Source: an uncultured Lachnospiraceae bacterium (GTDB lineage: Bacteria > Bacillota > Clostridia > Lachnospirales > Lachnospiraceae). From it: a stretch of DNA of 15,110 nucleotides. How positions within the stretch are numbered: the first letter of the stretch is position 1; each line of letters begins with the position of its first letter. The DNA lies in contig CAJUPI010000071.1 in the NCBI GenBank assembly GCA_910588125.1, positions 1 through 15,110 on the forward strand. The letters run 5' to 3'. Shown piece by piece: positions 1-7,665 of the stretch. The translations under genes were made by a program, and so were the position numbers. The notes below the pieces were generated by a model. It made no database searches. It saw only the letters and a list, made by a program, of their open reading frames with translations, and was not told the origin of the DNA.

Positions 1-57
1 TAGTATAATGATTTGTGACAGTAGGTGAGATTGATTTTGAGGGGAGATGAAAACACC

Positions 58-103
58 TTTTTCCATGGCTGAGTATTCTCAGAGATAAACTTAGTGACAT
101 TGG
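58..103 (-). repeat. Right-type arm of dispersed palindromic repeat (copy A)
   Basis: This stretch matches the right half of the complete element at 9606-9764. Both read TTTTTCCATGGCTGAGTATT, then TCT, AGAG, TAAACTTA and an end close to ATGACATTG. Its outer end (CCAATGTCAC on the minus strand) is the terminal repeat. The inner end runs into bases 1-57, which contain no matching left arm, so any partner lies outside the window or is lost. The outer 13 bases overlap the 3' end of alaX. Confidence 0.75.
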
Positions 104-1242
104 GTTTCTGACAAGTATGCCATTATTTCCTGACAGGAGGCGGTTACTGTTCCCTGGACCATCTCGGGTTTACCGCCGCCCTTGCCAGGAAATCTTTCAT
201 GGAAATCTTTCAGGAAATCTCGTAAATTTTTATGCTGGCTGCCCAGGATATATTGATATCCCTGATGGTCATTTCCGAGGAAAATACCGCAGATGCCGTC
301 GTAACTGCGCATTCCGGTATCGACAAAACGTCTGGCGGCATTCTTATCCAGCTCGTCTTCAAATAACAGATAGTTTTGCTCCTTAAGCTTCTGATCCAAA
401 TAGCGGGATTGCAGGCGGAACAGCTTGTCTTTTCCCTGCTGGATTTCCCGCTGCAGCCGTTTCACCGCCTCGGCGGTCTCATAGGGTTTGGCGGACAATA
501 GACGGGAGATTTCCAGAATATTGTCCTCTTTCATCTGATAGTCAGCCAGAGCACGGAAACCGCATACCATGGTCACACGTGTGCCGCCCTTATGCCTGGC
601 GGCGTCGATCAGGCGAATCAGGCCAATCTCCCCGGTATGCTTTACATGTGGGGCACAGCAGGCACATACGTCATAGCCAGGTACTGTCACAATACGCACC
701 TGTCCGGATAATTCCTTTTTACTGCGATAATCCATTTGCGCCAATTCTTCCCGGGAAGGGTAGCTTACGCAAACGGCAATGTTGGCAACTACGGCTTCAT
801 TGGCCTTTTGCTCCACCATTTGCAGCTGTTCTCTGGTAAAGCTGCCATTAAAGTCCATGGTAACCAGCTCCCTGCCCAGATGAAAACCTACGTTATCATA
901 GCCGAAATGACGGCGGACCAGTCCCGATATGATATGCTCTCCTGTATGCTGCTGCATTTTAGAAAACCGTTCTTCAAAATCGATACAGCCATTGATTTCG
1001 GTTCCTTCTGTGAACTGCTTCTTAGTATAATGAATGACAGTTCCATCTTGTTCCTGGACATCTTCCACCGGGATTCCCTGAAGGATTCCTGAATCGGCAT
1101 ATTGTCCGCCTTCCTCCGGGAAAAAGCAGGTTCGATCCAGAACGACTCCATAGAGCTTTCGCTTTTCATCCCATTCGCAGGCAATCACCTGGGCGGTAAA
1201 TTCTTTTTGGTGGCTATCCTGATAATATAATTTCTCGGTCAT
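91..1242 (-). CDS. alaX: Alanyl-tRNA editing protein, AlaX-L type with DHHA1 domain
   Basis: This is a free-standing relative of the editing half of alanyl-tRNA synthetase. The family hydrolyses Ser-tRNA(Ala) and Gly-tRNA(Ala) in the cytoplasm. It has 383 residues from the chosen start. Visible features are the entry motif FFPEEGGQYADSG (40-52), the zinc-binding HTGEH (99-103), a second zinc half-site CCAPH (195-199), a helical linker (about 240-295) and a C-terminal DHHA1-like GKGGGKPEMVQG (353-364). An ATG at 1293 is in frame but overlaps the upstream gene. The ATG at 1242 follows AAGGAG at good spacing and lies 29 nt after the yjjB stop, so it is preferred. It is the last gene of a four-gene minus-strand operon. 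Its final codons and TAA stop lie inside a repeat arm, so the native C-terminus may have been altered. Family assignment is secure; the substrate is from family knowledge. Confidence 0.9.
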   Translation of the reverse strand: MTEKLYYQDSHQKEFTAQVIACEWDEKRKLYGVVLDRTCFFPEEGGQYADSGILQGIPVEDVQEQDGTVIHYTKKQFTEGTEINGCIDFEERFSKMQQHTGEHIISGLVRRHFGYDNVGFHLGRELVTMDFNGSFTREQLQMVEQKANEAVVANIAVCVSYPSREELAQMDYRSKKELSGQVRIVTVPGYDVCACCAPHVKHTGEIGLIRLIDAARHKGGTRVTMVCGFRALADYQMKEDNILEISRLLSAKPYETAEAVKRLQREIQQGKDKLFRLQSRYLDQKLKEQNYLLFEDELDKNAARRFVDTGMRSYDGICGIFLGNDHQGYQYILGSQHKNLRDFLKDFHERFPGKGGGKPEMVQGTVTASCQEIMAYLSETQCH

Positions 1243-1271
1243 ATCCTGTACTCCTTTTTCATCCGTTATTT

Positions 1272-1703
1272 TTAATTCCATTTGTGAAACCATTTTTCCG
1301 GCAGTTCGAATACGAACACAATCCCCAATACAATCGCGACAGCCGCTTTCACAGCACCATAACCGGTTTCTAATGCCATCGGCAGCTGATTGCTCACCGT
1401 ATAATAGGCCGCCCAGTAGATTCCGGCACCCGGTACTAGAGGAAAGATTCCAGAGATCAGAAAGAGCGTGGCCGGACAGCGCTTACGGACGGCGAACCAG
1501 CGGGACAGCAGGATAACCACTACGGTAGCGCAAAAAGTGGCGGTAGTGGCAGAGGTGCCGGGCAGCAGGCACAGATAGACCAGCCAGCCGATGCTGCCGA
1601 TCAGCCCGCAATAGGGATAATAGAGAGAAGGAACGCCAAAAAGCAGAGAAAAGCCTATCGTACCGGCGCCGGCGGCCAATATCTGCAGAATCAGTTTTAT
1701 CAT
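1272..1703 (-). CDS. Threonine/serine exporter family protein, C-terminal half (ThrE_2, YjjB-like)
   Basis: This small integral membrane protein of 143 residues consists almost wholly of hydrophobic segments (about 4-24, 31-48, 55-70, 80-103, 115-133). It carries the conserved SGIFPLVPGAGIY (84-96) typical of the DUF3815/ThrE_2 half of the ThrE exporter. The family exports threonine and serine in Corynebacterium, and E. coli YjjP-YjjB has been linked to succinate export, so the substrate here is uncertain. Its partner, the YjjP-like half, lies directly upstream (stop at 1744). Two ATGs are possible, at 1709 and 1703. The AGGAG at 1712-1716 is only 2 nt from the first but 8 nt from the second, so 1703 is preferred. 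The length matches YjjB-type proteins. Confidence 0.87.
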   Translation of the reverse strand: MIKLILQILAAGAGTIGFSLLFGVPSLYYPYCGLIGSIGWLVYLCLLPGTSATTATFCATVVVILLSRWFAVRKRCPATLFLISGIFPLVPGAGIYWAAYYTVSNQLPMALETGYGAVKAAVAIVLGIVFVFELPEKWFHKWN

Positions 1704-1743
1704 GATCATTGCTCCTTTTTCCTTATATAAGTGTCAACGCAAG

Positions 1744-2535
1744 CTACAAAAGCGCCCCGCCAACCATTCTGTTATAAATCGCCATCATAAATCCTACACC
1801 CATGGCAATACAGAAAAAGACCAGTACCGCATCCAGCATACGCACGGATCCGGAAATATAATCTCCGTCTGCCATGTCTCGAATCGCATTAGTGAAAGCG
1901 ACTCCCGGCACCATGATAATGATACCGCCGACCAGCATCGATTCCAGATGCGTGCCCGGAAGAATACGGTGGCAAAGAATGCTGAGAAAAGTCACCCAGG
2001 CGCTTCCTAAAATATTGCAGACGATTTTGGAAAAATGCGGTTTACCGATTTCCAGCAGATACAAATATAGCAGAATGCCGATTCCCACCGTGCAGAGAGC
2101 ATCCTGCCAGCCACCGCCGAACAGATAGCTGAAGCTGGCTCCGGAAAATCCGGCAGCGGCAATCTGCAGAGGTTTGGGAAAGTCAGGCAGATGCTGGATA
2201 CGTTTCAGCTCCTGTCTCACCTGCTCTAAAGTATAAGCGTCATTTTCAATTTGGCGGGAAAGCTGATTTACTTCTGCCACACGTCCCAGATTAGCACCGT
2301 TGACAGGAATCAATAGTACCTTGGCAAACTGGGCTTCTTTTTCTTCCTCATCTCCGGAGGTGAGGAAAATGCCATTGCTTAGTACAAAGGCACTGGCTGA
2401 TGTGAGGCCAAAATGCCTGCAAATCCGATAAATGGTCTCTTCTACACGGAAGATTTCCGCCCCGTTTTCCAGCAGAAGCTTTCCTGCCTCTAATGCGGCC
2501 AGCAGAACTTCCCGGTCATATTTTGATCGTTCCAT
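1744..2535 (-). CDS. Threonine/serine exporter family protein, N-terminal half (DUF1212, YjjP-like)
   Basis: This 263-residue membrane protein forms the other half of a split ThrE exporter. It starts with a cytosolic amphipathic region containing ENGAEIFRVEETIYRIC (23-39), typical of DUF1212. Transmembrane segments follow from about residue 122. The highly conserved block VPGVAFTNAIRDMADGDYIS (209-228) is the family hallmark. In Corynebacterium the two halves are fused in one ThrE protein; here, as in E. coli yjjP and yjjB, they are adjacent genes, with a 40-nt gap between the two start-stop points. The start ATG at 2535 has only a weak upstream GAAAGG, but no better start exists nearby. It probably works as a complex with the downstream gene to export small amino or carboxylic acids. 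Confidence 0.88.
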   Translation of the reverse strand: MERSKYDREVLLAALEAGKLLLENGAEIFRVEETIYRICRHFGLTSASAFVLSNGIFLTSGDEEEKEAQFAKVLLIPVNGANLGRVAEVNQLSRQIENDAYTLEQVRQELKRIQHLPDFPKPLQIAAAGFSGASFSYLFGGGWQDALCTVGIGILLYLYLLEIGKPHFSKIVCNILGSAWVTFLSILCHRILPGTHLESMLVGGIIIMVPGVAFTNAIRDMADGDYISGSVRMLDAVLVFFCIAMGVGFMMAIYNRMVGGALL

Positions 2536-2555
2536 AGACTAACAGCCTTTCTTCG

Positions 2556-3266
2556 TTATACCACGAAACTTTGTCCCTCCTGACGGATGTCGGCAATTTT
2601 ATCCCGATAAGCTTCTGAACAAGGCAGCTTTTTCAGGCGTTCAATGATTGTGAAATCCTCCCAGAAATGCATGGGAAATACCATTCCGGCTCCAACGATT
2701 TCCATAAATTCGTGAAGGCCCAGGTAAAACCATTCCTCCTGCCGTCCGTCGAGAGGCAGCATTGCAACATCCGGAATAATCCCAAAGTCGCGGATTTTTT
2801 CCAGCTCCCGGCGGTAGTTGGCATTGATGTTATTGTTCCAGGCTTTCGATTCCCCGCTCCATTTCCAGTTGTTCAAATCACCGGCATGGTAGAGGGAACG
2901 TCCGTCGTTTTCTACCAGAAAGGCGACGCCCTCGTCTGTGGAATGAAAGGCAGTGATGCGGGTGCGGCCGCCCTCGTCCAGCGTCAGTGTGGTATCCGGA
3001 TCAATATATTCGGTCCGGCAGAAATGCTTTTCCGGAACCCGGTTCTGCCAGATGTCGTCGGACAGGATATATCGCACCCGCGGATACTGTACAGCCAAAT
3101 CCCAAATGAGCGAAGAAAAATGGTCCTGGTGCCGGTGGCTGACCAGGACCAGCAGATCCTTGTCCGGGGAGAGCGGGGGAAGAGATCCTCCGATATAATC
3201 GAACAGCAGATACAGCGTATCCAGCTCGGCAAGAAAGCAGCTGTGGTGAATATAGGTTATTTTCAT
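2556..3266 (-). CDS. MBL-fold metallo-hydrolase
   Basis: This is a metallo-beta-lactamase-fold protein of 236 residues. The metal-binding signature HRHQDH is at 44-49 (HxHxDH), with further likely ligands at H108, D130 (in YHAGD) and H200 (in FPMHFW). The N-terminus MKITYIHHSC is typical of small single-domain members related to UlaG-like and RNase Z-like hydrolases. The substrate cannot be read from sequence. An in-frame ATG exists at 3302, but the ATG at 3266 is preceded by GGAGG with a 6-nt spacer and fits family starts. It is the first gene of the minus-strand operon: its stop is 20 nt before yjjP. No signal peptide is visible, so it is cytoplasmic. A specific role linked to the exporter is possible but unproven. 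Confidence 0.85.
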   Translation of the reverse strand: MKITYIHHSCFLAELDTLYLLFDYIGGSLPPLSPDKDLLVLVSHRHQDHFSSLIWDLAVQYPRVRYILSDDIWQNRVPEKHFCRTEYIDPDTTLTLDEGGRTRITAFHSTDEGVAFLVENDGRSLYHAGDLNNWKWSGESKAWNNNINANYRRELEKIRDFGIIPDVAMLPLDGRQEEWFYLGLHEFMEIVGAGMVFPMHFWEDFTIIERLKKLPCSEAYRDKIADIRQEGQSFVV

Positions 3267-3340
3267 AAAATGCCTCCGTGACATAAATTTTTGTGAAATC
3301 ATTTTATCATAGATGGGGTGAAAAATACAGAGGGGAAAAG

Positions 3341-3376
3341 CAATGTCATTCAGTTAATTTTCTTGGAAGGTACGCC
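3341..3376 (+). repeat. Left-type arm of dispersed palindromic repeat (copy B)
   Basis: CAATGTCATTCAGTT, then ATTTTCTT, GGAAGGTACGCC: nearly identical to the left arm of the complete element at 9606-9641 and to the arm at 14990. It begins with the terminal repeat and stops at the point where other copies continue with ATGGAAAAA. There is no right arm. It lies 14 bases beyond the outer end of the pot-operon terminator and upstream of the MBL-fold gene. Confidence 0.7.
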
Positions 3377-3388
3377 AGTTAAAAACAA

Positions 3389-3426
3389 AAAGGCAGCAAT
3401 CCCTCAGAAAAAGGATTACTGCCTTT
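3389..3426 (-). terminator. Intrinsic terminator of the pot/DUF378 operon
   Basis: Read on the minus strand, a 14-bp stem AAAGGCAGTAATCC / GGATTGCTGCCTTT (one G-U pair) with a 10-nt loop is followed by a T-rich tail (TTTTTGTTTTT). It lies 15 nt after the stop of the DUF378 gene. The stem and T-run are both strong. Confidence 0.9.
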
Positions 3427-3441
3427 ACATTAACCTGTGGA

Positions 3442-3657
3442 TTAAGATTGTGTGCGGACATTACTGTTTTGCATATAAAAGCTGATCAGATAAATTCCGC
3501 ACAGACCTACCAGGCCGTAAATGATTCGGGAAAGCCAACTCATACCGCCGAACAAGGAAGCCACCAGATTAAAATCGAAAAATCCGATCAGGCCCCAGTT
3601 TATGGCGCCAATGATTGCAAGGGTTAGAGCTGTATTGTCTAAAGCTTTATTTCTCAT
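3442..3657 (-). CDS. DUF378 family small membrane protein
   Basis: This is a 71-residue protein with two hydrophobic segments (about 9-29 and 43-61) and the family-typical INWGLIGFFDFNLV (19-32). It matches DUF378 (YuzA-like) proteins in size and pattern; their function is unknown. A longer reading to 3789 would overlap potD and lacks a ribosome binding site. The ATG at 3657 follows a perfect AGGAGGTGG with a 4-nt spacer. It is the last gene before the terminator and sits 73 nt after potD, so it is probably read through with the pot operon. Its Shine-Dalgarno sequence is the 3' side of a predicted hairpin (see separate entry), which suggests translational control. Confidence 0.85.
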   Translation of the reverse strand: MRNKALDNTALTLAIIGAINWGLIGFFDFNLVASLFGGMSWLSRIIYGLVGLCGIYLISFYMQNSNVRTQS

Positions 3658-3661
3658 AATG

Positions 3662-3696
3662 CCACCTCCTGTGTAAGTAGTATGTGCAGGAGATGG
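3662..3696 (-). promoter_or_regulatory. Hairpin covering the DUF378 Shine-Dalgarno sequence
   Basis: In the minus-strand RNA, CCAUCUCCUG (3696-3687) can pair with CAGGAGGUGG (3671-3662). The 10-bp stem has one U-G pair and a 15-nt loop. The 3' side is the whole Shine-Dalgarno sequence of the DUF378 gene. No U-run follows, so it is not an intrinsic terminator. Confidence 0.55.
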
Positions 3697-3730
3697 AGAT
3701 ATAAAAGTGGGAAAGAATGGATAAAAAGCT

Positions 3731-4864
3731 TTAATTGGATTTAACCTCTTTCCATAAATCGTTGTACACGCTGTCAACATCTTCTCCAAGATATCGGAAG
3801 ACTTCGCAATTCACCAGAGAGTTGATATCCGGGAATACGGATTTATTATTCTGCAGATCCTCGTCGAGCAGGTCAAAAGCGCCTTTGTTTGGCGTGGGAT
3901 ACGTGATATATTCAAAATTTGCTTTGGCGATCTCTGGACGGCAGAGGAAATCCATCCATTTTTCGGCATTTTCTTTGTTTTTAGCATTCTTTGGTATCAC
4001 CCAGCAATCCAGCCACAGATTTGTGCCTTCTTCCGGAAGGATATATTCCAATGTATAATCCAGGCCCAGATTGGCAACTTCTTCTTGAATATAAAGCATT
4101 TCCCCGGAGTATATCACTCCGACAGCCGCCTCTCCGCCGATCATCTTATCCCGAACCTGGTCAATGACATATGCCTGCACCAGTGGCTTCTGATCAATCA
4201 GCGCCTGTTTCGCTTTAGCAAGCTCATCCTTATCAGAGGTATTCATGGAAAAGCCGTCTTTTTTCAGGGCAACCATAAAAGCGTCACGTACGCTGTCCTG
4301 CATGAGAATCTCGCCACTCAGTTTTTCATCCCACAGATCCGCCCATTTGGTGGGCGGCGCTACGCCAAGTTCTTCTAGGCGTTTGGTATTATATAAAATC
4401 CCGACAGTTCCCCAGCAGTACGGCACAGAATATTTGTTTTCCGGGTCAAAGGCAGTGGACATCTCCATGTAAGCCGGGTCAATCTGATCGATGTTGGGAA
4501 CATTGTCAAAATTAACCTCTGCCAGCATATCGTTTTCCACCATTTTCTGAATCATATAATCAGAAGGGCAAACTACATCATAGGTGACGGCGCCAGCTTC
4601 AATGATGGGATACATTTCTTCGTTTGTTTCAAACAGATCATAGATCACCCGGATGCCGGTTTCTTCTTCAAACTGAGTGATGACATTTTCATCAATATAT
4701 TCTCCCCAATTGTAGACATACAGCTCATCTGAGGATTCGCCGCCATTCTTTTGATTACTATTGGCAGCGCTGTCAGTTCCGTTTGCGGCGCCGCTGCCGC
4801 AGCCAGCCAGCAGCACAGCTGTCGTAGCCACGGCCAGACCAGGGATAAAAATTCCTTTTTTCAT
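3731..4864 (-). CDS. potD: Spermidine/putrescine ABC transporter substrate-binding lipoprotein PotD
   Basis: This 377-residue lipoprotein has a signal peptide ending in the lipobox LLAGC (cysteine 22), so it is anchored on the outer face of the membrane. A Ser/Asn/Gly-rich linker runs to about residue 46. The mature domain begins with LYVYNWGEYID (48-58), the segment that contacts polyamine in PotD/PotF proteins, and later has the LWLDCW block that also lines the site in this family. It should bind spermidine or putrescine and deliver it to PotB and PotC. The start follows AGGAGG by 8 nt. An 89-nt gap separates it from potC, longer than the other gaps in this operon, but no terminator or clear promoter is seen there. 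Whether it prefers putrescine or spermidine cannot be told. Confidence 0.93.
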   Translation of the reverse strand: MKKGIFIPGLAVATTAVLLAGCGSGAANGTDSAANSNQKNGGESSDELYVYNWGEYIDENVITQFEEETGIRVIYDLFETNEEMYPIIEAGAVTYDVVCPSDYMIQKMVENDMLAEVNFDNVPNIDQIDPAYMEMSTAFDPENKYSVPYCWGTVGILYNTKRLEELGVAPPTKWADLWDEKLSGEILMQDSVRDAFMVALKKDGFSMNTSDKDELAKAKQALIDQKPLVQAYVIDQVRDKMIGGEAAVGVIYSGEMLYIQEEVANLGLDYTLEYILPEEGTNLWLDCWVIPKNAKNKENAEKWMDFLCRPEIAKANFEYITYPTPNKGAFDLLDEDLQNNKSVFPDINSLVNCEVFRYLGEDVDSVYNDLWKEVKSN

Positions 4865-4953
4865 AATAATTTCCTCCTCTTGTTTCTTTTGAAAATTTTT
4901 TCAATGGGATTTGCTTTGTATGTCACACATGTTCTTTTGACCCTGGTATCATA

Positions 4954-5748
4954 TTATTTTTCTTCCTTTCTTCGCGGGACAAAGTTCGTGATAATCAAAA
5001 GCAACAATACTGCCAGAAAAATCACGGTAGACAAAGCATACATGGAAGGCCGGATACCCCGGCGGACCTCACTGTAAATGAGCGTGGACAAGGTATTGAT
5101 ACCGGCCCCCTTGGTAAAATGTGTGATGATAAAATCATCCAGCGACATGGTAAAGGCCAGCAAAAAGCCGGACAGCACTCCTGGCAGGATATCCGGGAAC
5201 ACGACCTTGAAAAAAGCGTAAACCGGACCGGCGCCCAAGTCCATGGCAGCTTCATAGGTAGACCGGCTGGTCTGCTTTAGCTTCGGCATTACACTTAAAA
5301 TCACATAAGGAATATTAAAGGTAATATGCGAGATTAATATTGTTTGAAAGCCGAGGGAGATCCCAAAAGCGATAAAAGCCAGCATAAGGGAAATTCCGGT
5401 TACGATATCGGCATTTAGCATAGGAATGTTGGTAATACCCATGACAATGGCTTTGGGTACAGCTTTCATGCTGTTGATGGCGATACAGGCAGTTACCCCG
5501 ATTACTGTGGCGATGAGCGCTGACAAGAAAGCGATCAATAGTGTATTGTGCAGAGCAGCCATAATATTGCGGCTGGAAAACATATCCATGTACCAACGCA
5601 AGGTGAATCCCCCCCATTGGGTGCGGGATTTGGAAGAGTTGAAGGACAGGACCATCATGGTGGCAATCGGCGCATACAAAAAGATCAGGATCAGCACCAG
5701 ATAAAAATCCTGCCAGGTCCGTTTTAAAAAGCGTTGCAGACGGCTCAT
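4954..5748 (-). CDS. potC: Spermidine/putrescine ABC transporter permease PotC
   Basis: This is a polytopic inner-membrane permease of 264 residues with about six transmembrane segments. It has the EAA loop EAAMDLGAGP (166-175) continuing to FPDILPG (184-190), which docks on the ATPase PotA. It pairs with PotB to form the polyamine channel. Its ATG shares one base with the potB stop (TAATG), so translation is probably coupled. A GGGGAG ribosome binding site also lies upstream inside potB. The length matches PotC from other bacteria. Confidence 0.93.
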   Translation of the reverse strand: MSRLQRFLKRTWQDFYLVLILIFLYAPIATMMVLSFNSSKSRTQWGGFTLRWYMDMFSSRNIMAALHNTLLIAFLSALIATVIGVTACIAINSMKAVPKAIVMGITNIPMLNADIVTGISLMLAFIAFGISLGFQTILISHITFNIPYVILSVMPKLKQTSRSTYEAAMDLGAGPVYAFFKVVFPDILPGVLSGFLLAFTMSLDDFIITHFTKGAGINTLSTLIYSEVRRGIRPSMYALSTVIFLAVLLLLIITNFVPRRKEEK

Positions 5749-6560
5749 TAAAATGCACTCCCCTCTCCGTTTTTATCATATTTGGCGATCACCGCCATAC
5801 TGATCAAAATAAATATCATCAGCACCAGTGAAAGGCCGGAGCCTAAGTGCCAGTTGCTGCCCCGGGTGAATTCCTGTTCAATGACATTGCCGATCAACAG
5901 GATTTTACTGCCGCCCAACAGGTTGGAGATGACAAACGTGGTCAACGCCGGGACAAATACCATGGTAATTCCGCTGATGACTCCGGGCACACTCAAAGGA
6001 AACCAGATTCGCAGCAGGGTTTGTACTGGATTTGCACCCAAATCGCGGGCAGCATTGATAGTGTCATCGTCTATTTTGCAGAGCACATTGTAAATAGGCA
6101 GCACCATAAAGGGCAGAAAATTATAAACCATACCCAGGATAATAGCGCCTGCCGTGTTGATCAGGTTCTGGTTTGGCAAATGCAGCAGGGACAAAATGCC
6201 ATTGATCACGCCATTCTTTTCCAGAAGAGTCTGCCAGGCCATCGTCCGCAGCAGGAAGTTCATCCACATCGGCAGGATGAAAATAAATACAATGAAACTG
6301 CCTCGTCCAATACCCCGGTTTCGCAGTATCATAGCCAGGGGATAGGCAAGAATCAGGCAAACGACAGTGCTGATTAAAGACAGCAGGAGAGACAGCCACA
6401 GCGCCTTTACATGTTCCGGTTCTGCAATTGAGGCTACATTGGCGATTGTGAAAATACCGTTCCGGTCAGTCAATCCATAGTATACGATCAAAGCCAGAGG
6501 AATGATAATAAAGCCAGCCATCCAGACCAGATAGGGTCCGGCCAATAATTTTTTACTCAT
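5748..6560 (-). CDS. potB: Spermidine/putrescine ABC transporter permease PotB
   Basis: This 270-residue membrane permease starts with an uncleaved hydrophobic segment (about 10-30) and has about six transmembrane helices. Its EAA-like loop is NAARDLGANPVQTLLRIWFP (169-188), followed by LSVPG. It forms the heterodimeric channel with PotC. The start at 6560 follows TAGGAG and overlaps the 3' end of potA by 8 nt; the stop overlaps the potC start by 1 nt. This tight packing implies stoichiometric, coupled expression. Confidence 0.93.
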   Translation of the reverse strand: MSKKLLAGPYLVWMAGFIIIPLALIVYYGLTDRNGIFTIANVASIAEPEHVKALWLSLLLSLISTVVCLILAYPLAMILRNRGIGRGSFIVFIFILPMWMNFLLRTMAWQTLLEKNGVINGILSLLHLPNQNLINTAGAIILGMVYNFLPFMVLPIYNVLCKIDDDTINAARDLGANPVQTLLRIWFPLSVPGVISGITMVFVPALTTFVISNLLGGSKILLIGNVIEQEFTRGSNWHLGSGLSLVLMIFILISMAVIAKYDKNGEGSAF

Positions 6561-7629
6561 TGACTCCTACCGCCTCCTCATCCTCCGATGCCGGTTTGTT
6601 CATGATTTGAATATCAAAGGGATCGACATGAATGCCAACCTCTTTTCCCACCGGACACATATCTGTGCTGTGAACCAGCCATTCAAAGCCATCCGGGGTG
6701 GTCACCTCCATTTCATAATGAACACCCTTGAAGATGAGGTGCGTACAGACACCGGTGAGGGTTCCGGCTATGGGATCTACCAGGTCGATATCCTCCGGGC
6801 GGATAACGACATCCACGGGCTGATTATTGCCAAAGCCTTTGTCTACACAGGCAAAACGGGCGCCAAAGATCTCTACCAGCTCATCCCGAATCATGGTGCC
6901 GGAAACGATATTGCTCTCACCGATAAAATCAGCGACAAAGGCATTTTCTGGTTCGTTGTAAATTTGTTCGGGAGTGCCCATCTGCTGGATATAGCCTTGA
7001 TTCATAACCACAATCGTGTCGGACATGGTCAGCGCCTCCTCCTGATCATGGGTTACATAGATAAAAGTAATTCCCAGCTCGTTTTTCAGGCGAATCAGTT
7101 CGTATTGCATATCCTGCCGCAATTTTAAATCAAGAGCGCCTAACGGTTCGTCCAAAAGCAGTACCCGGGGCTCGTTAACGATAGCGCGGGCGATGGCGAT
7201 TCGCTGCTGCTGGCCGCCACTCAAGGAGCTGACGGAACGATTCTCATAGCCGTCTAAATTTACCAGCTTTAAAGCATATTTAATCTTATCTTGAATATAG
7301 GCTTTGGACTTACCCTTGATTTTCAGCCCAAAGGCGATATTTTCTGCAATATTCATATGCGAGAACAGTGCATACTTTTGGAATACGGTGTTTAGCTGGC
7401 GCTTGTTGGGAGGCAGTTTGCTGATATCTTCCCCGTCAAAGATTACCTGGCCCTTGTCAGCGCTTTCAAAGCCGCCGATGATGCGCAAGGTAGTGGTTTT
7501 ACCACAGCCGCTGGGGCCGAGCAGGGTTACAAAAGTATTCTCTGCCACAGAGAGATTCAGATCATCCAGAACAACAGTTCCGTCAAAGCTTTTTGTAATA
7601 TTTTTCAGATCAATCAAAGGCTGGCTCAT
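6553..7629 (-). CDS. potA: Spermidine/putrescine ABC transporter ATP-binding protein PotA
   Basis: This is a 358-residue ABC ATPase that powers polyamine import. The sequence shows Walker A GPSGCGKT (38-45), Q-loop Q84, signature LSGGQ (136-140), Walker B VLLLDE (156-161) and switch histidine H194. The C-terminal third (about 235-345) is a TOBE-type regulatory domain with VIRPEDIDLVDP, as in PotA. The start ATG follows AGGAGG. It lies 36 nt downstream of the XRE-cupin regulator and overlaps potB by 8 nt. All catalytic residues are intact. Confidence 0.95.
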   Translation of the reverse strand: MSQPLIDLKNITKSFDGTVVLDDLNLSVAENTFVTLLGPSGCGKTTTLRIIGGFESADKGQVIFDGEDISKLPPNKRQLNTVFQKYALFSHMNIAENIAFGLKIKGKSKAYIQDKIKYALKLVNLDGYENRSVSSLSGGQQQRIAIARAIVNEPRVLLLDEPLGALDLKLRQDMQYELIRLKNELGITFIYVTHDQEEALTMSDTIVVMNQGYIQQMGTPEQIYNEPENAFVADFIGESNIVSGTMIRDELVEIFGARFACVDKGFGNNQPVDVVIRPEDIDLVDPIAGTLTGVCTHLIFKGVHYEMEVTTPDGFEWLVHSTDMCPVGKEVGIHVDPFDIQIMNKPASEDEEAVGVNE

Positions 7630-7665
7630 GATAGTGTTCCTCCTGTGTATGGAAAAAACTGTAAA

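Noticed and set aside
4..9. TATAAT near the left edge on the plus strand
   Set aside because: No -35 can be seen because the window starts there, and no plus-strand gene follows.
2667..3281. 204-codon open frame on the plus strand
   Set aside because: It lies antisense to the MBL-fold gene, whose catalytic motif is intact on the other strand; no family resemblance.
3270..3340. Promoter for the MBL-fold-led operon
   Set aside because: A TATGATAAAAT stretch is present on the minus strand near 3303-3313, but no acceptable -35 lies 16-18 bp upstream, so no promoter is annotated although one must exist.
4889..4904. Palindrome TTGAAAATTTTTTCAA between potC and potD as an internal terminator
   Set aside because: It is wholly AT, has almost no loop, and would fold weakly; potD belongs with the upstream transporter genes.
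5847..6377. 176-codon open frame on the plus strand
   Set aside because: It is antisense to potB; composition is rich in Gln/His/Asp as expected of a shadow frame.
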